Below the pieces are notes generated by a model. It did no database searches and had not been told where the DNA came from. It was given only the letters and a program-made list of their open reading frames with translations. From UBA7672 sp044224605 (GTDB lineage: Bacteria > Pseudomonadota > Alphaproteobacteria > Caulobacterales > Hyphomonadaceae): a stretch of 64,000 nt of DNA. The position numbers and the translations under genes are program-made. Position 1 is the stretch's first letter; each line of letters starts with the position of its first letter. The stretch spans positions 1 through 64,000 of the forward strand of contig JBGAKC010000019.1 in the NCBI GenBank assembly GCA_044224605.1, given 5' to 3'. This document shows positions 1-8,750 of the stretch, piece after piece.

Positions 1-116
1 CTACGGCGACCGCGGGCTCCTCCGCCGCCGGCAAGTGCGTCATCAACAGCGACCCTTGCGGCTGCACGACGCTCATCGTCGACGGCAAGACTACAGCCAC
101 GCTCTGCGTGGATTAA
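1..116 (+). CDS. C-terminal end of an unidentified cysteine-rich protein (partial)
   Basis: The window opens inside a reading frame whose codons start at base 3 and which ends at TAA 114-116. The visible tail is about 37 residues and holds four cysteines, with a CGC motif and a final CVD. The rest lies outside the window, so neither family nor function can be named. The tail is rich in small and polar residues (T, S, G), which would suit a secreted or envelope protein, but that is inference. It ends 80 bp before pyrE on the same strand. A non-coding reading of this stretch cannot be excluded. Confidence 0.4.
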   Translation, partial: TATAGSSAAGKCVINSDPCGCTTLIVDGKTTATLCVD

Positions 117-196
117 GCTGAGTTCAGCGTGCTTATTCCGTTTTGGCGCACTGTCCGTCGGTTGAGTCTGGCCTCTGAAAACGCTACAGCGGGCCC

Positions 197-781
197 ATGA
201 AAACCGAAGATGTCCTCGCAGAATTCAAGAAGGTCGGCGCTCTCCTGGAGGGTCATTTCATCCTGTCGTCTGGCCGGCGCAGCCCGGTCTTCTTGCAGAA
301 GGCGCTGGTCTTCTCGCATCCGAAGACGACGGAACGCCTCTGTGGCGCGCTCGCCCGCAAGCTCGAAGATGCCTTCGGCAAGATCGACGTCGTCGTCGGC
401 CCTGCCGTCGGCGGCCTGATCCCCGGCTATGAAACCGCTCGCGCCCTCGGCTGCCGCTCGATCTACACGGAACGCGAAGGCGGTGTGATGAGCCTCCGCC
501 GCGGCTTCACCGTCGAACCCAACGACCGCGTCATCATCGTCGAGGACATCGTCACCACCGGCATCTCCATGCGCGAGACGTTGGAAGCACTGAAGGCTGC
601 CAACGCCAACGTAATCGGCGCGGCTTGCATCGTCGACCGCTCGAACGGCAAGGCCGATGTCGGCGGACTCAAGCTCGTCTCGCTCGCCGCCGTCGATTTC
701 CCCGACTATGACGCCAGCGACCTTCCGCCCGAACTGGCGAAGCTGCCCGCCACCAAGCCAGGGAGCAGAGGCCTGAAATGA
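197..781 (+). CDS. pyrE: Orotate phosphoribosyltransferase
   Basis: Makes orotidine 5'-monophosphate from orotate and PRPP in cytoplasmic pyrimidine synthesis. The 194-residue protein has the normal family length. The PRPP-binding signature is clear at residues 116-122 (EDIVTTG), preceded by the hydrophobic strand RVIIV, and the N-terminal SSGRRSPVF segment is typical of PyrE. The ATG at 197 gives a full-length N-terminus. Its stop codon overlaps the pdxJ start (ATGA at 778-781), so translation of the two is probably coupled. It heads the run pyrE-pdxJ-acpS-rnc-era, an arrangement known from alphaproteobacteria. Function is secure. Confidence 0.97.
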   Translation: MKTEDVLAEFKKVGALLEGHFILSSGRRSPVFLQKALVFSHPKTTERLCGALARKLEDAFGKIDVVVGPAVGGLIPGYETARALGCRSIYTEREGGVMSLRRGFTVEPNDRVIIVEDIVTTGISMRETLEALKAANANVIGAACIVDRSNGKADVGGLKLVSLAAVDFPDYDASDLPPELAKLPATKPGSRGLK

Positions 782-1530
782 CTCTGGCCCGCGCCCGCCT
801 CGGCGTGAACATCGATCACGTCGCGACCATCCGCAACGCCCGGGGCGGCGCGCATCCCGATCCGGCCAGGGCCGCCGCCCTCGCACAGGCCGCCGGCGCT
901 GACGGCATCACCATCCACCTGCGCGAAGATCGCCGCCACATCCGCGACACCGACCTCGAAGCCGTGCGCAACGCGACGAGACTGCCGATCAATCTCGAAA
1001 TGGCGACCACGGAGGAAATGCTCGCCATCGCGCTCAAGTTCAAACCGCACGCCGCCTGCCTCGTTCCCGAGAAGCGCGAGGAGCGCACCACGGAAGGCGG
1101 CCTCGACGTCTATCGCCTCCACAACCAGGTCGAGCCCTTCGTCCGCCGTCTCCGCGAAGCCGGCATCCGCGTCTCCCTCTTCATCGAGCCGAGCAAGGAG
1201 CAGGTCGACACCGCCTCCGCCATGGGCGCGCCAGTCGTCGAGTTCCACACCGGCAAGTATGTCGAGCTCTTCTTCGCGGGCGACACGGCCGGAGCCGCCG
1301 AGGAACTGAGGCGGCTGCAGGAAGCCGCCGCTCACGGCCACGCCAAAGGTGTTGAGATCCATGTCGGCCACGGCCTGACTTACGACGCCGTCCGTCCTGT
1401 CGCAGCTATCCCGGAAGTGCGTGAACTCAACATCGGCCACTTCATCATGGGCGAAGCTCTTTTTGTCGGCCTGGAAGCCGCCGTGAAGCGCATGCGTCAC
1501 GAGATCGATATTGCGCGCGGTCTCGCATGA
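778..1530 (+). CDS. pdxJ: Pyridoxine 5'-phosphate synthase
   Basis: Condenses 1-deoxyxylulose 5-phosphate with 3-amino-2-oxopropyl phosphate, the ring-closing step of the DXP-dependent vitamin B6 route. The 250-residue product starts with the hallmark LGVNIDHVATIRNARGG segment (residues 8-24) and keeps the HLREDRRHI motif, the EMA segment and the C-terminal NIGHFIMGEA phosphate-binding region, so the whole TIM barrel is present. Start and stop both overlap their neighbours by 4 bp (ATGA with pyrE and with acpS), which indicates one transcript with coupled translation. PdxJ next to AcpS is a widespread proteobacterial pairing. Nothing unusual is seen. Confidence 0.97.
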   Translation: MTLARARLGVNIDHVATIRNARGGAHPDPARAAALAQAAGADGITIHLREDRRHIRDTDLEAVRNATRLPINLEMATTEEMLAIALKFKPHAACLVPEKREERTTEGGLDVYRLHNQVEPFVRRLREAGIRVSLFIEPSKEQVDTASAMGAPVVEFHTGKYVELFFAGDTAGAAEELRRLQEAAAHGHAKGVEIHVGHGLTYDAVRPVAAIPEVRELNIGHFIMGEALFVGLEAAVKRMRHEIDIARGLA

Positions 1531-1940
1531 TCATCGGCATTGGTCAGGACATGTGCGATATCCGGCGCATCGAGAAATCGATCGCGGAATTCGGTGACCG
1601 CTTCACGCACCGCGTCTTCACCGAAGTCGAGCGCCGCACGGCTGACCGCCGCCGTCAGCGTGCGCCAACCTACGCCAAGCGCTTCGCCGCCAAGGAAGCC
1701 TGCGCCAAGGCCCTGGGCACCGGCGTTCCCCGCCGCGGCGTCCACTGGCAGCACATGGGCGTCATCAACATGCCCACCGGCAAGCCCACCTTCGCGCTCA
1801 CTGGCGGCGCCGCCGAACGGCTCGCCAGGCTCACACCGCCTGGCATGACCTGCTTCATCCATCTCACCATCACAGACGAGTACCCTTACGCCCAGGCGCA
1901 GGTGATCATTGAGGCGCTGCCTGCAGCGACGACGCCGTGA
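1527..1940 (+). CDS. acpS: Holo-[acyl-carrier-protein] synthase
   Basis: Transfers 4'-phosphopantetheine from CoA to apo-ACP, activating ACP for fatty acid synthesis. The 137-residue protein shows both family signatures: the N-terminal GIGQDMCDI with the metal-binding Asp, and RFAAKEACAKALG with the second acidic ligand. Length fits the small trimeric AcpS type. The ATG at 1527 overlaps the pdxJ stop. Its own stop overlaps a GTG start for rnc (GTGA at 1937-1940). In many alphaproteobacteria lepB (signal peptidase I) stands between acpS and rnc; here the two genes overlap directly, so lepB must lie elsewhere. Confidence 0.95.
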   Translation: MIIGIGQDMCDIRRIEKSIAEFGDRFTHRVFTEVERRTADRRRQRAPTYAKRFAAKEACAKALGTGVPRRGVHWQHMGVINMPTGKPTFALTGGAAERLARLTPPGMTCFIHLTITDEYPYAQAQVIIEALPAATTP

Positions 1941-2698
1941 CGCGCCCTAACTCCAGCCACACGGGCAAGCGCCGCCGCAATCGCGCCCGCGCCGAGGCCG
2001 CGCCAAGTCTCACCAAGGAACAGCGCGAAGCCTGCGAGGAAGCCATCGGCTATCGCTTCAAGGACGAAAAGCTGCTTAACCGCGCCATGACCCACCGCTC
2101 GGCCGCGCACGGCAAGGCCGTCGAGTGGAGCAATGAACGTCTCGAATTCCTGGGTGATCGCGTGCTCGGCCTCGTGATCGTCGAAACACTGATGGAGCGC
2201 TTTCCCACCCTGCGCGAAGGCGAACTCGCTCCCCGTCTCAACGCTCTCGTCAGCCGCGACGCTTGCGCCACGATCGGCGCCGAGCTGGGTCTTGGCCAGT
2301 TCCTCATCGTCGACAAGTCCGAACGCGCCACGGGCGGCGCGGAGAAGCGCTCACTGCTCGCCAATGCTGCCGAGGCCGTGATCGGCGCGATCTACACCGA
2401 CGCCGGCCTCGAGCAGTCGCGTAAGTTCATCCTCAAGGCCTGGGCGAAGCTGCTCAAGGGTACGTTGGAGAAGCCGCGCGATCCCAAGTCCGCGTTGCAG
2501 GAGTGGGCGCAGGGCGAAGGCCTTGCCACGCCAACCTATCGCCACGACGCGCGCGAGGGCCCGGACCACGCGCCCGTCTTCACCGCCACGGTGCTGGTCG
2601 ACGGCCGCGAGCCCGTCTCCGGCACGGGCGCATCCAAGCAACATGCAGAACGGGCCGCCGCCAAGGCCATGCTCGATACGATCGGAGGCGTGCAATGA
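1937..2698 (+). CDS. rnc: Ribonuclease III
   Basis: Double-strand-specific endoribonuclease for rRNA and mRNA processing. In the 253-residue product the signature NERLEFLGDRVLG sits at residues 66-78 and carries the catalytic acidic residues; a second conserved segment (LLANAAEAVIGAIY) follows near residue 140. The C-terminal quarter is a double-stranded-RNA-binding domain with the AAAKAML ending. The first 26 residues are a basic, low-complexity extension rich in Arg and Lys. The GTG start at 1937 is chosen because it overlaps the acpS stop. A later start at an internal codon would remove only this extension. Rnc-era coupling is classic. Confidence 0.95.
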   Translation: MTRPNSSHTGKRRRNRARAEAAPSLTKEQREACEEAIGYRFKDEKLLNRAMTHRSAAHGKAVEWSNERLEFLGDRVLGLVIVETLMERFPTLREGELAPRLNALVSRDACATIGAELGLGQFLIVDKSERATGGAEKRSLLANAAEAVIGAIYTDAGLEQSRKFILKAWAKLLKGTLEKPRDPKSALQEWAQGEGLATPTYRHDAREGPDHAPVFTATVLVDGREPVSGTGASKQHAERAAAKAMLDTIGGVQ

Positions 2699-3627
2699 CG
2701 CGCGCAGGTTTCACCGCCATCATCGGCGCGCCAAACGCAGGCAAGTCCACGCTCGTGAACCGCCTCGTCGGTTCAAAAGTCTCGATCGTCACTCACAAGG
2801 TGCAGACGACGCGTTTCCCCATCCGCGGCGTCATGATGCACGGTGACGCTCAGGTCGTCCTTGTCGACACCCCCGGAATCTTCTCACCCAAACGCCGGCT
2901 TGACCGCGCGATGGTGAAGTCTGCCTGGGAGGGGGCAGGGGATGCCGACTGCATCGTCCACCTCGTCGATGCTCGCCACTGGACCGGCGCAGGAATGCAG
3001 CCTGAAGGCGCCGGCGAATACGAAGGCCCTGATGAAGACGAAGCCATCATTGCGCGCCTTAAGGAGCTCGGCGCCAAGGCGATCCTTGCTCTCAACAAGA
3101 TCGATCTCGTCGAGCGACCGGCGCTTCTGGCCGCCGCTAAGAAGCTCTTCGACACCGGCGTCTATTCCGACGTCGTCATGATCTCTGGCCTGAACGGTGA
3201 TGGCGTTGAGCAACTCGCAGACCTGCTGGCCTCGCGCATGCCTGAAGGCCCCTACCTGTTCCCGGAGGACCAGTCGGCCGACATCCCGATCCGCATGCTC
3301 GCCGCCGAGGTCACGCGCGAAAAATTGATGCTCCGCCTCCACCAGGAGATCCCCTACCAGTTAACCGTCGAGACGGAGACCTGGGAGCAGCACGGCAATG
3401 GCGCTGTGAAGATCGAGCAAATGATCCACGTCTCCCGCGAAGGCCATCGCAGCATCGTGCTCGGCAAGGGCGGCCAGACGATCAAGGAGATTGGCATGGC
3501 GGCCCGCAAGGAACTCGCCGCCATCCTCGGCAAGCCGGTGCATCTCTTCCTGCGCGTGAAAGTATCCGAGCGCTGGCAGGACAATCGCGAACGCTACGCC
3601 GCTATCGGCCTTGAGTTCGACGTCTAA
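2695..3627 (+). CDS. era: GTPase Era
   Basis: Essential GTPase that binds 16S rRNA during 30S assembly. The product is 310 residues from the ATG at 2695, which overlaps the rnc stop; an in-frame upstream extension runs inside rnc and is rejected. G1 GAPNAGKST is at residues 11-19, G3 DTPG at 58-61 and G4 NKID at 134-137. The C-terminal KH domain shows VLGKGGQTIKEIG. Between G3 and G4 there is an acidic, Gly-rich insertion of about 16 residues (around 97-116, GAGMQPEGAGEYEGPDED) compared with the compact Era G domain I know from enterobacteria. The run of overlapping genes ends here. Confidence 0.96.
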   Translation: MTRAGFTAIIGAPNAGKSTLVNRLVGSKVSIVTHKVQTTRFPIRGVMMHGDAQVVLVDTPGIFSPKRRLDRAMVKSAWEGAGDADCIVHLVDARHWTGAGMQPEGAGEYEGPDEDEAIIARLKELGAKAILALNKIDLVERPALLAAAKKLFDTGVYSDVVMISGLNGDGVEQLADLLASRMPEGPYLFPEDQSADIPIRMLAAEVTREKLMLRLHQEIPYQLTVETETWEQHGNGAVKIEQMIHVSREGHRSIVLGKGGQTIKEIGMAARKELAAILGKPVHLFLRVKVSERWQDNRERYAAIGLEFDV

Positions 3628-3724
3628 GGAAACCTTACCACACTGTCCGCAATTGCGGCCCCGATCCTGAACAGACCTTAGTGTGTATGAGGTAAACCTA
3701 TGTTTGCCGCTTCAGGGGGAGACC

Positions 3725-4132
3725 ATGTCCGGCAGTTTCGGCAAGCCGCAAGGCGGCACGCAAGTGGCGGATCTGCGGGCGTCGCTCAAGGCGATGAGCG
3801 CTCCGCCGCCCATCGAAAAGCGCCCGCCCAAGCCGCGTAAGCAAGCGAAGGGCGACAGCGATGAAGAGCGCTGGGCCAAGGCAGAGCAGCAGGCGATGCT
3901 GCAGCACACGACCTCGCTGCTGGACAACGGCAAGAGGAAATCGAAGAAGCCCTACGTCCGCGTTGGCGAGCGGCCCGAGAAGAGAAAGGGCGGCCTGACC
4001 GGCCAGCTCCTGCTCGTGGTCATCATCGTCTTCGGCGTCGCTTGGTATCTCGATCCGAGCCTGGTTCCGCAGGAATGGACCGACAAGACGCTCGAGACGA
4101 TCAACAGCTGGATGCCGGCTGAAAGTGCTTGA
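3725..4132 (+). CDS. Hypothetical protein with a single C-terminal membrane segment
   Basis: This is a 135-residue protein of unknown function. The ATG at 3725 is preferred over an in-frame ATG at 3683 because AGGGGGAG lies just upstream of it. Residues 1-95 are hydrophilic and charged, with a Pro/Lys-rich stretch (about 26-45) and no recognised domain. Residues about 96-113 (LLLVVIIVFGVAWYL) form one transmembrane helix, leaving a short acidic tail. The form suggests a cytoplasmic N-terminal domain anchored at its C-end. It is 97 bp after era, and an 8-bp overlap with the next gene suggests cotranscription. Codon usage matches the neighbours. Confidence 0.75.
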   Translation: MSGSFGKPQGGTQVADLRASLKAMSAPPPIEKRPPKPRKQAKGDSDEERWAKAEQQAMLQHTTSLLDNGKRKSKKPYVRVGERPEKRKGGLTGQLLLVVIIVFGVAWYLDPSLVPQEWTDKTLETINSWMPAESA

Positions 4133-4466
4133 AGGCCCCGGCGACGAGCAGAGAGCGACCCGCCTCAAACGCGCTTTTCACCGTGCAAATCACACACGTA
4201 GTCATCGTGGCGCTCTGCGTTGGCTAAAGTGGCGAGCCCGTGACCTCGGGCTCGTTGTTCTCGGCTGCACATGCGGCGTGGGTACAATGGCGCTGATTGA
4301 CGGCTTTTCGGCTCCCCAATCGAATGTTCCCTATGTCTATTACGCCAATTGCCGTGACGCTTTTCTCAGCGGCGCTGCATCCATTCGTCGTGGCGAACCC
4401 GGCTACCGTCCGCTGCTCGATGCCGATAGCGATGGCATAGCTTGCGAGCCTTATCGCGGTCCGTAG
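4125..4466 (+). CDS. Excalibur calcium-binding domain protein
   Basis: The 113-residue product ends in an excalibur domain: a Cys near residue 75 (YANCRDA), then GEPGY and the DADSDGIACEPY signature with the DxDxDGxxCE calcium-loop layout and paired cysteines. Before it lies a hydrophobic segment (about 42-60, LGLVVLGCTCGVGTMAL) that would anchor the protein or act as a signal, placing the domain outside the cytoplasm. In other proteins excalibur domains accompany extracellular nucleases or cell-wall proteins; no catalytic domain is present here. The GTG start at 4125 overlaps the previous gene by 8 bp; the start is uncertain. The 3' end overlaps the converging sulfotransferase gene by 16 bp. 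Confidence 0.75.
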   Translation: MLEGPGDEQRATRLKRAFHRANHTRSHRGALRWLKWRARDLGLVVLGCTCGVGTMALIDGFSAPQSNVPYVYYANCRDAFLSGAASIRRGEPGYRPLLDADSDGIACEPYRGP

Positions 4467-5242
4467 CCGAGCAGGCCTCGCAACCCGGGCGCGGCGTAAT
4501 CGACCAGTCGTTTCTGCATCTCCGGCAGCTCGTCCGGCAGGTCGACTGCGCCTTCCAAGTTTTCGCGCGCTGTCGCGCTCTGCCTCCGGTCCGCGCCGAT
4601 CTCAACGCGCTTGCGCCAGTCATCCGGCATCTCGATCCCGCACGCGTCGAACAGTGCCGCGAAGTAAAGTTCGGCCTGTCGCGTATCCAGCCGCTTCACG
4701 TGGGCGACCATCTCTTCATAGCGCACGACATGCGCCTTCGTGCCGAGCCAGCACACGGCGTTGAACCGGAAGATCTCCTCCAGCGTCGGCGCCTTGCCGT
4801 GGACGCCGAAGATCATGAGGTTGAGCAGATCGTTCGTCTCGATCCGCCCGCCCTTGATATTGTCGGTGTGTCCCTCGAAATTTTCAGAGAGAAAGAACCG
4901 CGCCCGCGCCAGCACCCAGTCATATGGGTCGCGCACCATCACGACGTTGCGCACTGGCTTCAGGAGGATGGCTGCGTCATCCGAATAGAGCAGGTGCCCC
5001 CAGCTCAGCATCGGCCTCCTGGGGTCGAACGCTGCCGGCCCGTGCTGGCGCAGCAGCGGATGCTGCACGAAGGTCGCGTGATACTGTTGCTCTACTGGTA
5101 CGAACATCCGCATGATGTTGCGGATCAGGTGCGTCCCGCACTTCGGAACCGAATTCAGGAACACGGGTATCTTCAGCGGCGCCTGCGCGAACTCCGCATT
5201 GCGCTCGTTGAGGTTGTCTGCGCGCATCACGATGCGGGGCAC
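4451..5242 (-). CDS. Sulfotransferase family protein
   Basis: The 263-residue product has the PAPS-binding features of sulfotransferases. The 5'-phosphosulfate loop is PKCGTHLIRN at residues 33-42, with Lys and Thr/His in place. The 3'-phosphate motif is VRDPYDWVLARARFF starting near residue 103. It would transfer sulfate from PAPS to a hydroxyl of an unknown acceptor such as a glycan, lipid or small molecule; the sequence does not show which. The GTG start at 5242 has GGAG seven bases upstream. It lies downstream of a TonB receptor gene on the same strand, but a strong terminator stands between them, so it is probably transcribed separately. Confidence 0.85.
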   Translation of the reverse strand: MPRIVMRADNLNERNAEFAQAPLKIPVFLNSVPKCGTHLIRNIMRMFVPVEQQYHATFVQHPLLRQHGPAAFDPRRPMLSWGHLLYSDDAAILLKPVRNVVMVRDPYDWVLARARFFLSENFEGHTDNIKGGRIETNDLLNLMIFGVHGKAPTLEEIFRFNAVCWLGTKAHVVRYEEMVAHVKRLDTRQAELYFAALFDACGIEMPDDWRKRVEIGADRRQSATARENLEGAVDLPDELPEMQKRLVDYAAPGLRGLLGYGPR

Positions 5243-5295
5243 ATTTGTCTCCGTCTAGGCGAAGCGACACTGCATCGCCCCGGGTTCAAAGAAAA

Positions 5296-5319
5296 GGGCG
5301 GCGGATTGCTCCGCCGCCC
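5296..5319 (-). terminator. Rho-independent terminator after the first TonB receptor gene
   Basis: Perfect 10-bp stem GGGCGGCGGA / TCCGCCGCCC with a 4-base loop. Read on the minus strand it is followed by CTTTTCTTTG. It lies 21 bp beyond the receptor stop codon and before the sulfotransferase start. Confidence 0.85.
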
Positions 5320-5340
5320 CAACCAGAGGAGGTATCTGAT

Positions 5341-8300
5341 CTAGAAAGCCTTCGTGACGTTCAGGAACACCGTCCGGCCCATGAAGTCGTATTGCGAGTA
5401 GAGCGCCACGTTGCCGAGCGTGTCGAACTCGTCGCTCAACGCCGTTACCAGCGGCGGCTTCTCGTCGAGCACGTTCGAGATGCCCAGCCGCACGTTGAGG
5501 CCTTCATCCGGCTCAACCGCGACCGAGATATTGTGGTAGATTACCTCGTCGGTCGACAGCACGTAATGCACGTTCTCGAACTGGTAGGTCTGCGCCGCCG
5601 AGCCGAAGCGCTCGACGTTCGACGTCTCGCCGACATAACGCAGGCCGTAATAGAATTCGAACGGCCCGGTCTTGAGCGTTGCGTCAAAGTTTCCGACCCA
5701 TTCCGGGTGACCGGCAAGGCCGTTGTCTTCTTCCGGCGTTGACGTCGGCAGGAGCTGTGTCTTGTCCTCCAACGTCTTCGAGGCCTGCAGCCGCATCGTG
5801 AGGTCGCCCCACGGGATGTCCGTGCGATAGACGGCGTCGAAGTCGAGACCGCGGTTCTGTTGTGTGGCGATGTTGAGGAAGTTATCCGTCACGGTCGTGA
5901 TCAGGTATTCGGTTGATCCGCCCGCCGGGTTGCGCTGGAAGAGGTTGCACAGCGGCTCGGTAGCGAAGTTCAGCGAGTCATAGCAGCCGAGCAGGATGTT
6001 GGATGCGCCGAGCTTGGTGACCTCGTTTTCCACTTCGATGTCGAAGTAGTCGAGCGAGACCTGCAGGTCTGCAAAGTCCGGCGTCCACACCACGCCCACC
6101 GATTTCGATGTCGACGTCTCCGCCTCCAGCGTGCCAAAGCCGCCGGAAGAGAAGATGGTGGCCGAGGAACCCGAACCATTGTGGTTGCCCGGGATGCCGT
6201 CAGCCGCACAGTTGTCCGCGACGCGCTGCGATATGGCCTGGCTGGCGAGGTTTGCCGCCCAGTTCACGCACGGGTCGATCGCCCGCTGGCCAAGGAAGCC
6301 CGTCTCGCTGGCGAGGTAGAGTTCGAACAGCGCCGGAGACCGGAACGAGGTGCCTTGCGAGGCGCGTACGCGGAATGCGGGCACGACCTGCCAGTTAAGG
6401 CCGGCCTTGTAGGTCGAATCCGAACCGTAGGAGTCCACGTCCGTGTAGCGGCCCGACAGCGTCAGCTGCAGCTTGTCCGCGAATGGAACGTCCTTGAGCA
6501 GCGGAATGCCAAGCTCGCCATAGACGGCAGTCGTGGTGTCTTCGCCTTTGGTGCGTCCGGCTTGGCTATCGCCCCATGCCTGTCCATCCTGGATGGCTTG
6601 CGCTGGCTGGTCATCGATCGAGTCTTCTTGATAAAGGGCGCCGATGACCGCAGCCACCGTACCGGCAGGAAGCTCGAACAGGTCGCCTGAAGCGTAGGCT
6701 TCAAACGACAGCTGCTCGTAGATCGTGTTGCCGGTCACGTTGCCGAACAGGAAGGCTTCTTCCTGAGGCGTGAACTGGCCGGCCATGAATTGAGGGGAAT
6801 ACCAGTTGATATCCACGCACGGCGCGTTGCGATAGCTGGTCGTCGTGCCTGCGCAAAGATCGCTGCGGAACATGTAGGGCGTGATGGCGTCATCCCAGAT
6901 GATATCCGACGAGTAGTCGCCATCCGAATGCGAGTACTGGGCGGCTGCATCCCAGGTCCAGCCGTTCAGCCAGGGCAGGTCGCCACGCGCGCCAAGCACA
7001 TAGCGCTGGTAGTCGATCTGGATCTTGCTGTCGTTATGGTTGGTGATGCCCGTCGGGCTGAGGCCGATGTAATCGCCCACCCAGCCGTTCGAGATGGCAA
7101 GCGGGTCGCCGACATAATCGCCGCCGCCGTAGTCGTATACATATTGGTACGTCCAGAACTGCCGGTAGCCGTTCACGGTGGTCGTGCGACGGTTCAGCAG
7201 CGCTTCAGCGTAGACCTGCATCGAGTCGTTCAAGTCCCACTCACCCTTGGCGAACACGGTCATGCGTTCGAGTTCCGGTGATACCGAGGTTTCGTCGACA
7301 TAGGGATGATGGAAGTTGAGTAGCGCCTCGGAAAGCCTGGCCTTCGGTCCATAGATTGGGTCCGGCGTTGCGGTCGGGCCTGCGGCCTCGCCATAGCCGA
7401 CCGGGAACCAACCAGCCGGGATAGACCAGCCGGCGCCCGCAGGAGCACCGCCCGGAATGTAGTTCTGAAGGTCGTTCCCGTAGTTGTACTGGATCAGCTG
7501 CGGACGCGCCTGCCAGGGACGCGACACCGCGCCAGGCTGGGTATAGTCGTAGAACCAGATGTGCCCCCACAGCAGGTCGCTGGAGCAGGTGTAGTTGCCC
7601 GTGCGCGGGTCGACGAGGTCGGCGCGCGAACCGTTGTCGCGGAACACGTAGGGCTGGCCACACGAGAAGAAGTCACGCTGGCCGCGCGAAAGTTCTTCCT
7701 GCTTGTAGTAGTCCGCCGTGACGCGGATGTGCAGGTTGTCGTTGAAGGTCTGGCCCCACGAGCCGTTCACGCGGAACTGTTCGCCGCCGCCGTTTTCCGG
7801 CATCGAGCCGAAAATGTCGAAGTCGAGCCCGTCGCCCTTCTTTGTGATGACGTTGATGACGCCCGCGACGGCGTCCGAGCCGTAGATCGACGAAGCGCCG
7901 TCCTTCAGCACTTCAACGCGCTCGACCGCCGACAGCGGCAGCACGTTGAAGTCGAAAGCGCCCACCGATCCACGTGTGCCCGCCGGACCGGCGCGGCGGC
8001 CGTCCAGCAGCACCAGCGTGCGGTTCGCGCCAAGCCCGCGCAGCGAGATCGTCTCCGCGCCGATGCCGCCATCCTGTACGAACGCCGTCGAAGTCACTGC
8101 CGTGATCTGCGGCGAACCCGCCGCCACCGTGGAGGAGCGCAGCAGCGAAGCGACGTCGGCGATGCCCTGGGTCTTGGCCTCGTCTGCGACGATCACGTCC
8201 ATCGGCGAGACCGACGTGAATGTGCTCGACAGGCGTGAACCCGTGATGGTGACGACGTCGCCCTTGTCTGCTGGCGCTTGTTCGGCTGGCTGGACAGTCT

Positions 8301-8412
8301 CGACCGTCGATGGCGGCTGAGTCTCCTGGGCGAGTGCAGGCAGGCTCGCAACCGTGGCGATTACGCCAACAGCTGCCGACCGGCTAAGCCGGGCAGACAA
8401 AGATCCACGCAT
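5341..8412 (-). CDS. TonB-dependent receptor
   Basis: Outer-membrane ligand-gated transporter energised by TonB-ExbBD. The 1023-residue product begins at the ATG at 8412, preceded by GGAGGGA, with a signal peptide ending ASLPALAQ; an in-frame upstream extension of 61 residues lacks signal character and is rejected. A TonB-box-like VVTITGSR follows the cleavage site. The plug domain contains SLRGLGANRTLVLLDGRR and RVEVLKDGASSIYGSDAVAG. The remainder is a long beta-barrel rich in Tyr and Asp, ending in the outer-membrane type terminal Phe (TKAF). Its relative is the next receptor gene. The substrate is not evident. Several cysteines in extracellular-loop-like regions may form disulfides. Confidence 0.93.
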   Translation of the reverse strand: MRGSLSARLSRSAAVGVIATVASLPALAQETQPPSTVETVQPAEQAPADKGDVVTITGSRLSSTFTSVSPMDVIVADEAKTQGIADVASLLRSSTVAAGSPQITAVTSTAFVQDGGIGAETISLRGLGANRTLVLLDGRRAGPAGTRGSVGAFDFNVLPLSAVERVEVLKDGASSIYGSDAVAGVINVITKKGDGLDFDIFGSMPENGGGEQFRVNGSWGQTFNDNLHIRVTADYYKQEELSRGQRDFFSCGQPYVFRDNGSRADLVDPRTGNYTCSSDLLWGHIWFYDYTQPGAVSRPWQARPQLIQYNYGNDLQNYIPGGAPAGAGWSIPAGWFPVGYGEAAGPTATPDPIYGPKARLSEALLNFHHPYVDETSVSPELERMTVFAKGEWDLNDSMQVYAEALLNRRTTTVNGYRQFWTYQYVYDYGGGDYVGDPLAISNGWVGDYIGLSPTGITNHNDSKIQIDYQRYVLGARGDLPWLNGWTWDAAAQYSHSDGDYSSDIIWDDAITPYMFRSDLCAGTTTSYRNAPCVDINWYSPQFMAGQFTPQEEAFLFGNVTGNTIYEQLSFEAYASGDLFELPAGTVAAVIGALYQEDSIDDQPAQAIQDGQAWGDSQAGRTKGEDTTTAVYGELGIPLLKDVPFADKLQLTLSGRYTDVDSYGSDSTYKAGLNWQVVPAFRVRASQGTSFRSPALFELYLASETGFLGQRAIDPCVNWAANLASQAISQRVADNCAADGIPGNHNGSGSSATIFSSGGFGTLEAETSTSKSVGVVWTPDFADLQVSLDYFDIEVENEVTKLGASNILLGCYDSLNFATEPLCNLFQRNPAGGSTEYLITTVTDNFLNIATQQNRGLDFDAVYRTDIPWGDLTMRLQASKTLEDKTQLLPTSTPEEDNGLAGHPEWVGNFDATLKTGPFEFYYGLRYVGETSNVERFGSAAQTYQFENVHYVLSTDEVIYHNISVAVEPDEGLNVRLGISNVLDEKPPLVTALSDEFDTLGNVALYSQYDFMGRTVFLNVTKAF

Positions 8413-8696
8413 TGAGCAGTCCCTCCAATGTCCTGACCCGACTGCCAGGTGGCCGGCCGCGATGCCGTCGCGACTCGACGCGCCAGAGAGCTGGCAGTCA
8501 CTGAACCCAGACAAAGTTCTTGAAGGCTCTGCGTCAATCGGTGAAGCAGGAATATACCCCGAATAATTCTCATCCAGGTAAGGAACGTGCTGCATCTGTC
8601 TGCGTTATAGTCAGTTGGCCCGCAATTGTCTGATAAGACAGGTTGTCTTGGCCGCGCACGCCACGCGTGAATCCGCCGCTCGAACAAAAAGAAAAC
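8413..8696. other. Intergenic leader between two TonB receptor genes
   Basis: No convincing gene is seen in this stretch. It holds the 5' leader and probable promoter of the receptor gene ending at 5341, transcribed on the minus strand. A 14-bp inverted repeat with arms TGTCT and AGACA (8627-8640) covers the proposed -35 element and could be an operator. An in-frame extension of the receptor crosses part of the region but lacks a signal peptide. Confidence 0.6.
8604..8632 (-). promoter_or_regulatory. Possible sigma-70-type promoter of the first TonB receptor gene
   Basis: On the minus strand the sequence reads CAGACA, 17 bases, TATAAC. The -10 matches TATAAT in five of six positions and the -35 matches TTGACA in four. 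It lies about 190 bp upstream of the receptor ATG, which would imply a long untranslated leader. This rests on pattern only. Confidence 0.35.
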
Positions 8697-8723
8697 GGCG
8701 GCTGGTCGGTCTGACCAGCCGCC
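8697..8723 (-). terminator. Rho-independent terminator after the second TonB receptor gene
   Basis: Perfect 11-bp stem GGCGGCTGGTC / GACCAGCCGCC with a 5-base loop, followed on the minus strand by GTTTTCTTTTTG. It is 27 bp beyond the stop codon at 8751 and separates the two receptor transcripts. Confidence 0.9.
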
Positions 8724-8750
8724 CTATCCAGGTCTCTCTCTCCCAGTCTC

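Noticed and set aside
2503..2694. Upstream extension of era inside rnc
   Set aside because: The ATG at 2695 overlaps the rnc stop and gives the normal Era N-terminus.
3647..3658. Palindrome CCGCAATTGCGG after era as a terminator
   Set aside because: It has no loop of suitable size and no T-run; it may be a chance palindrome.
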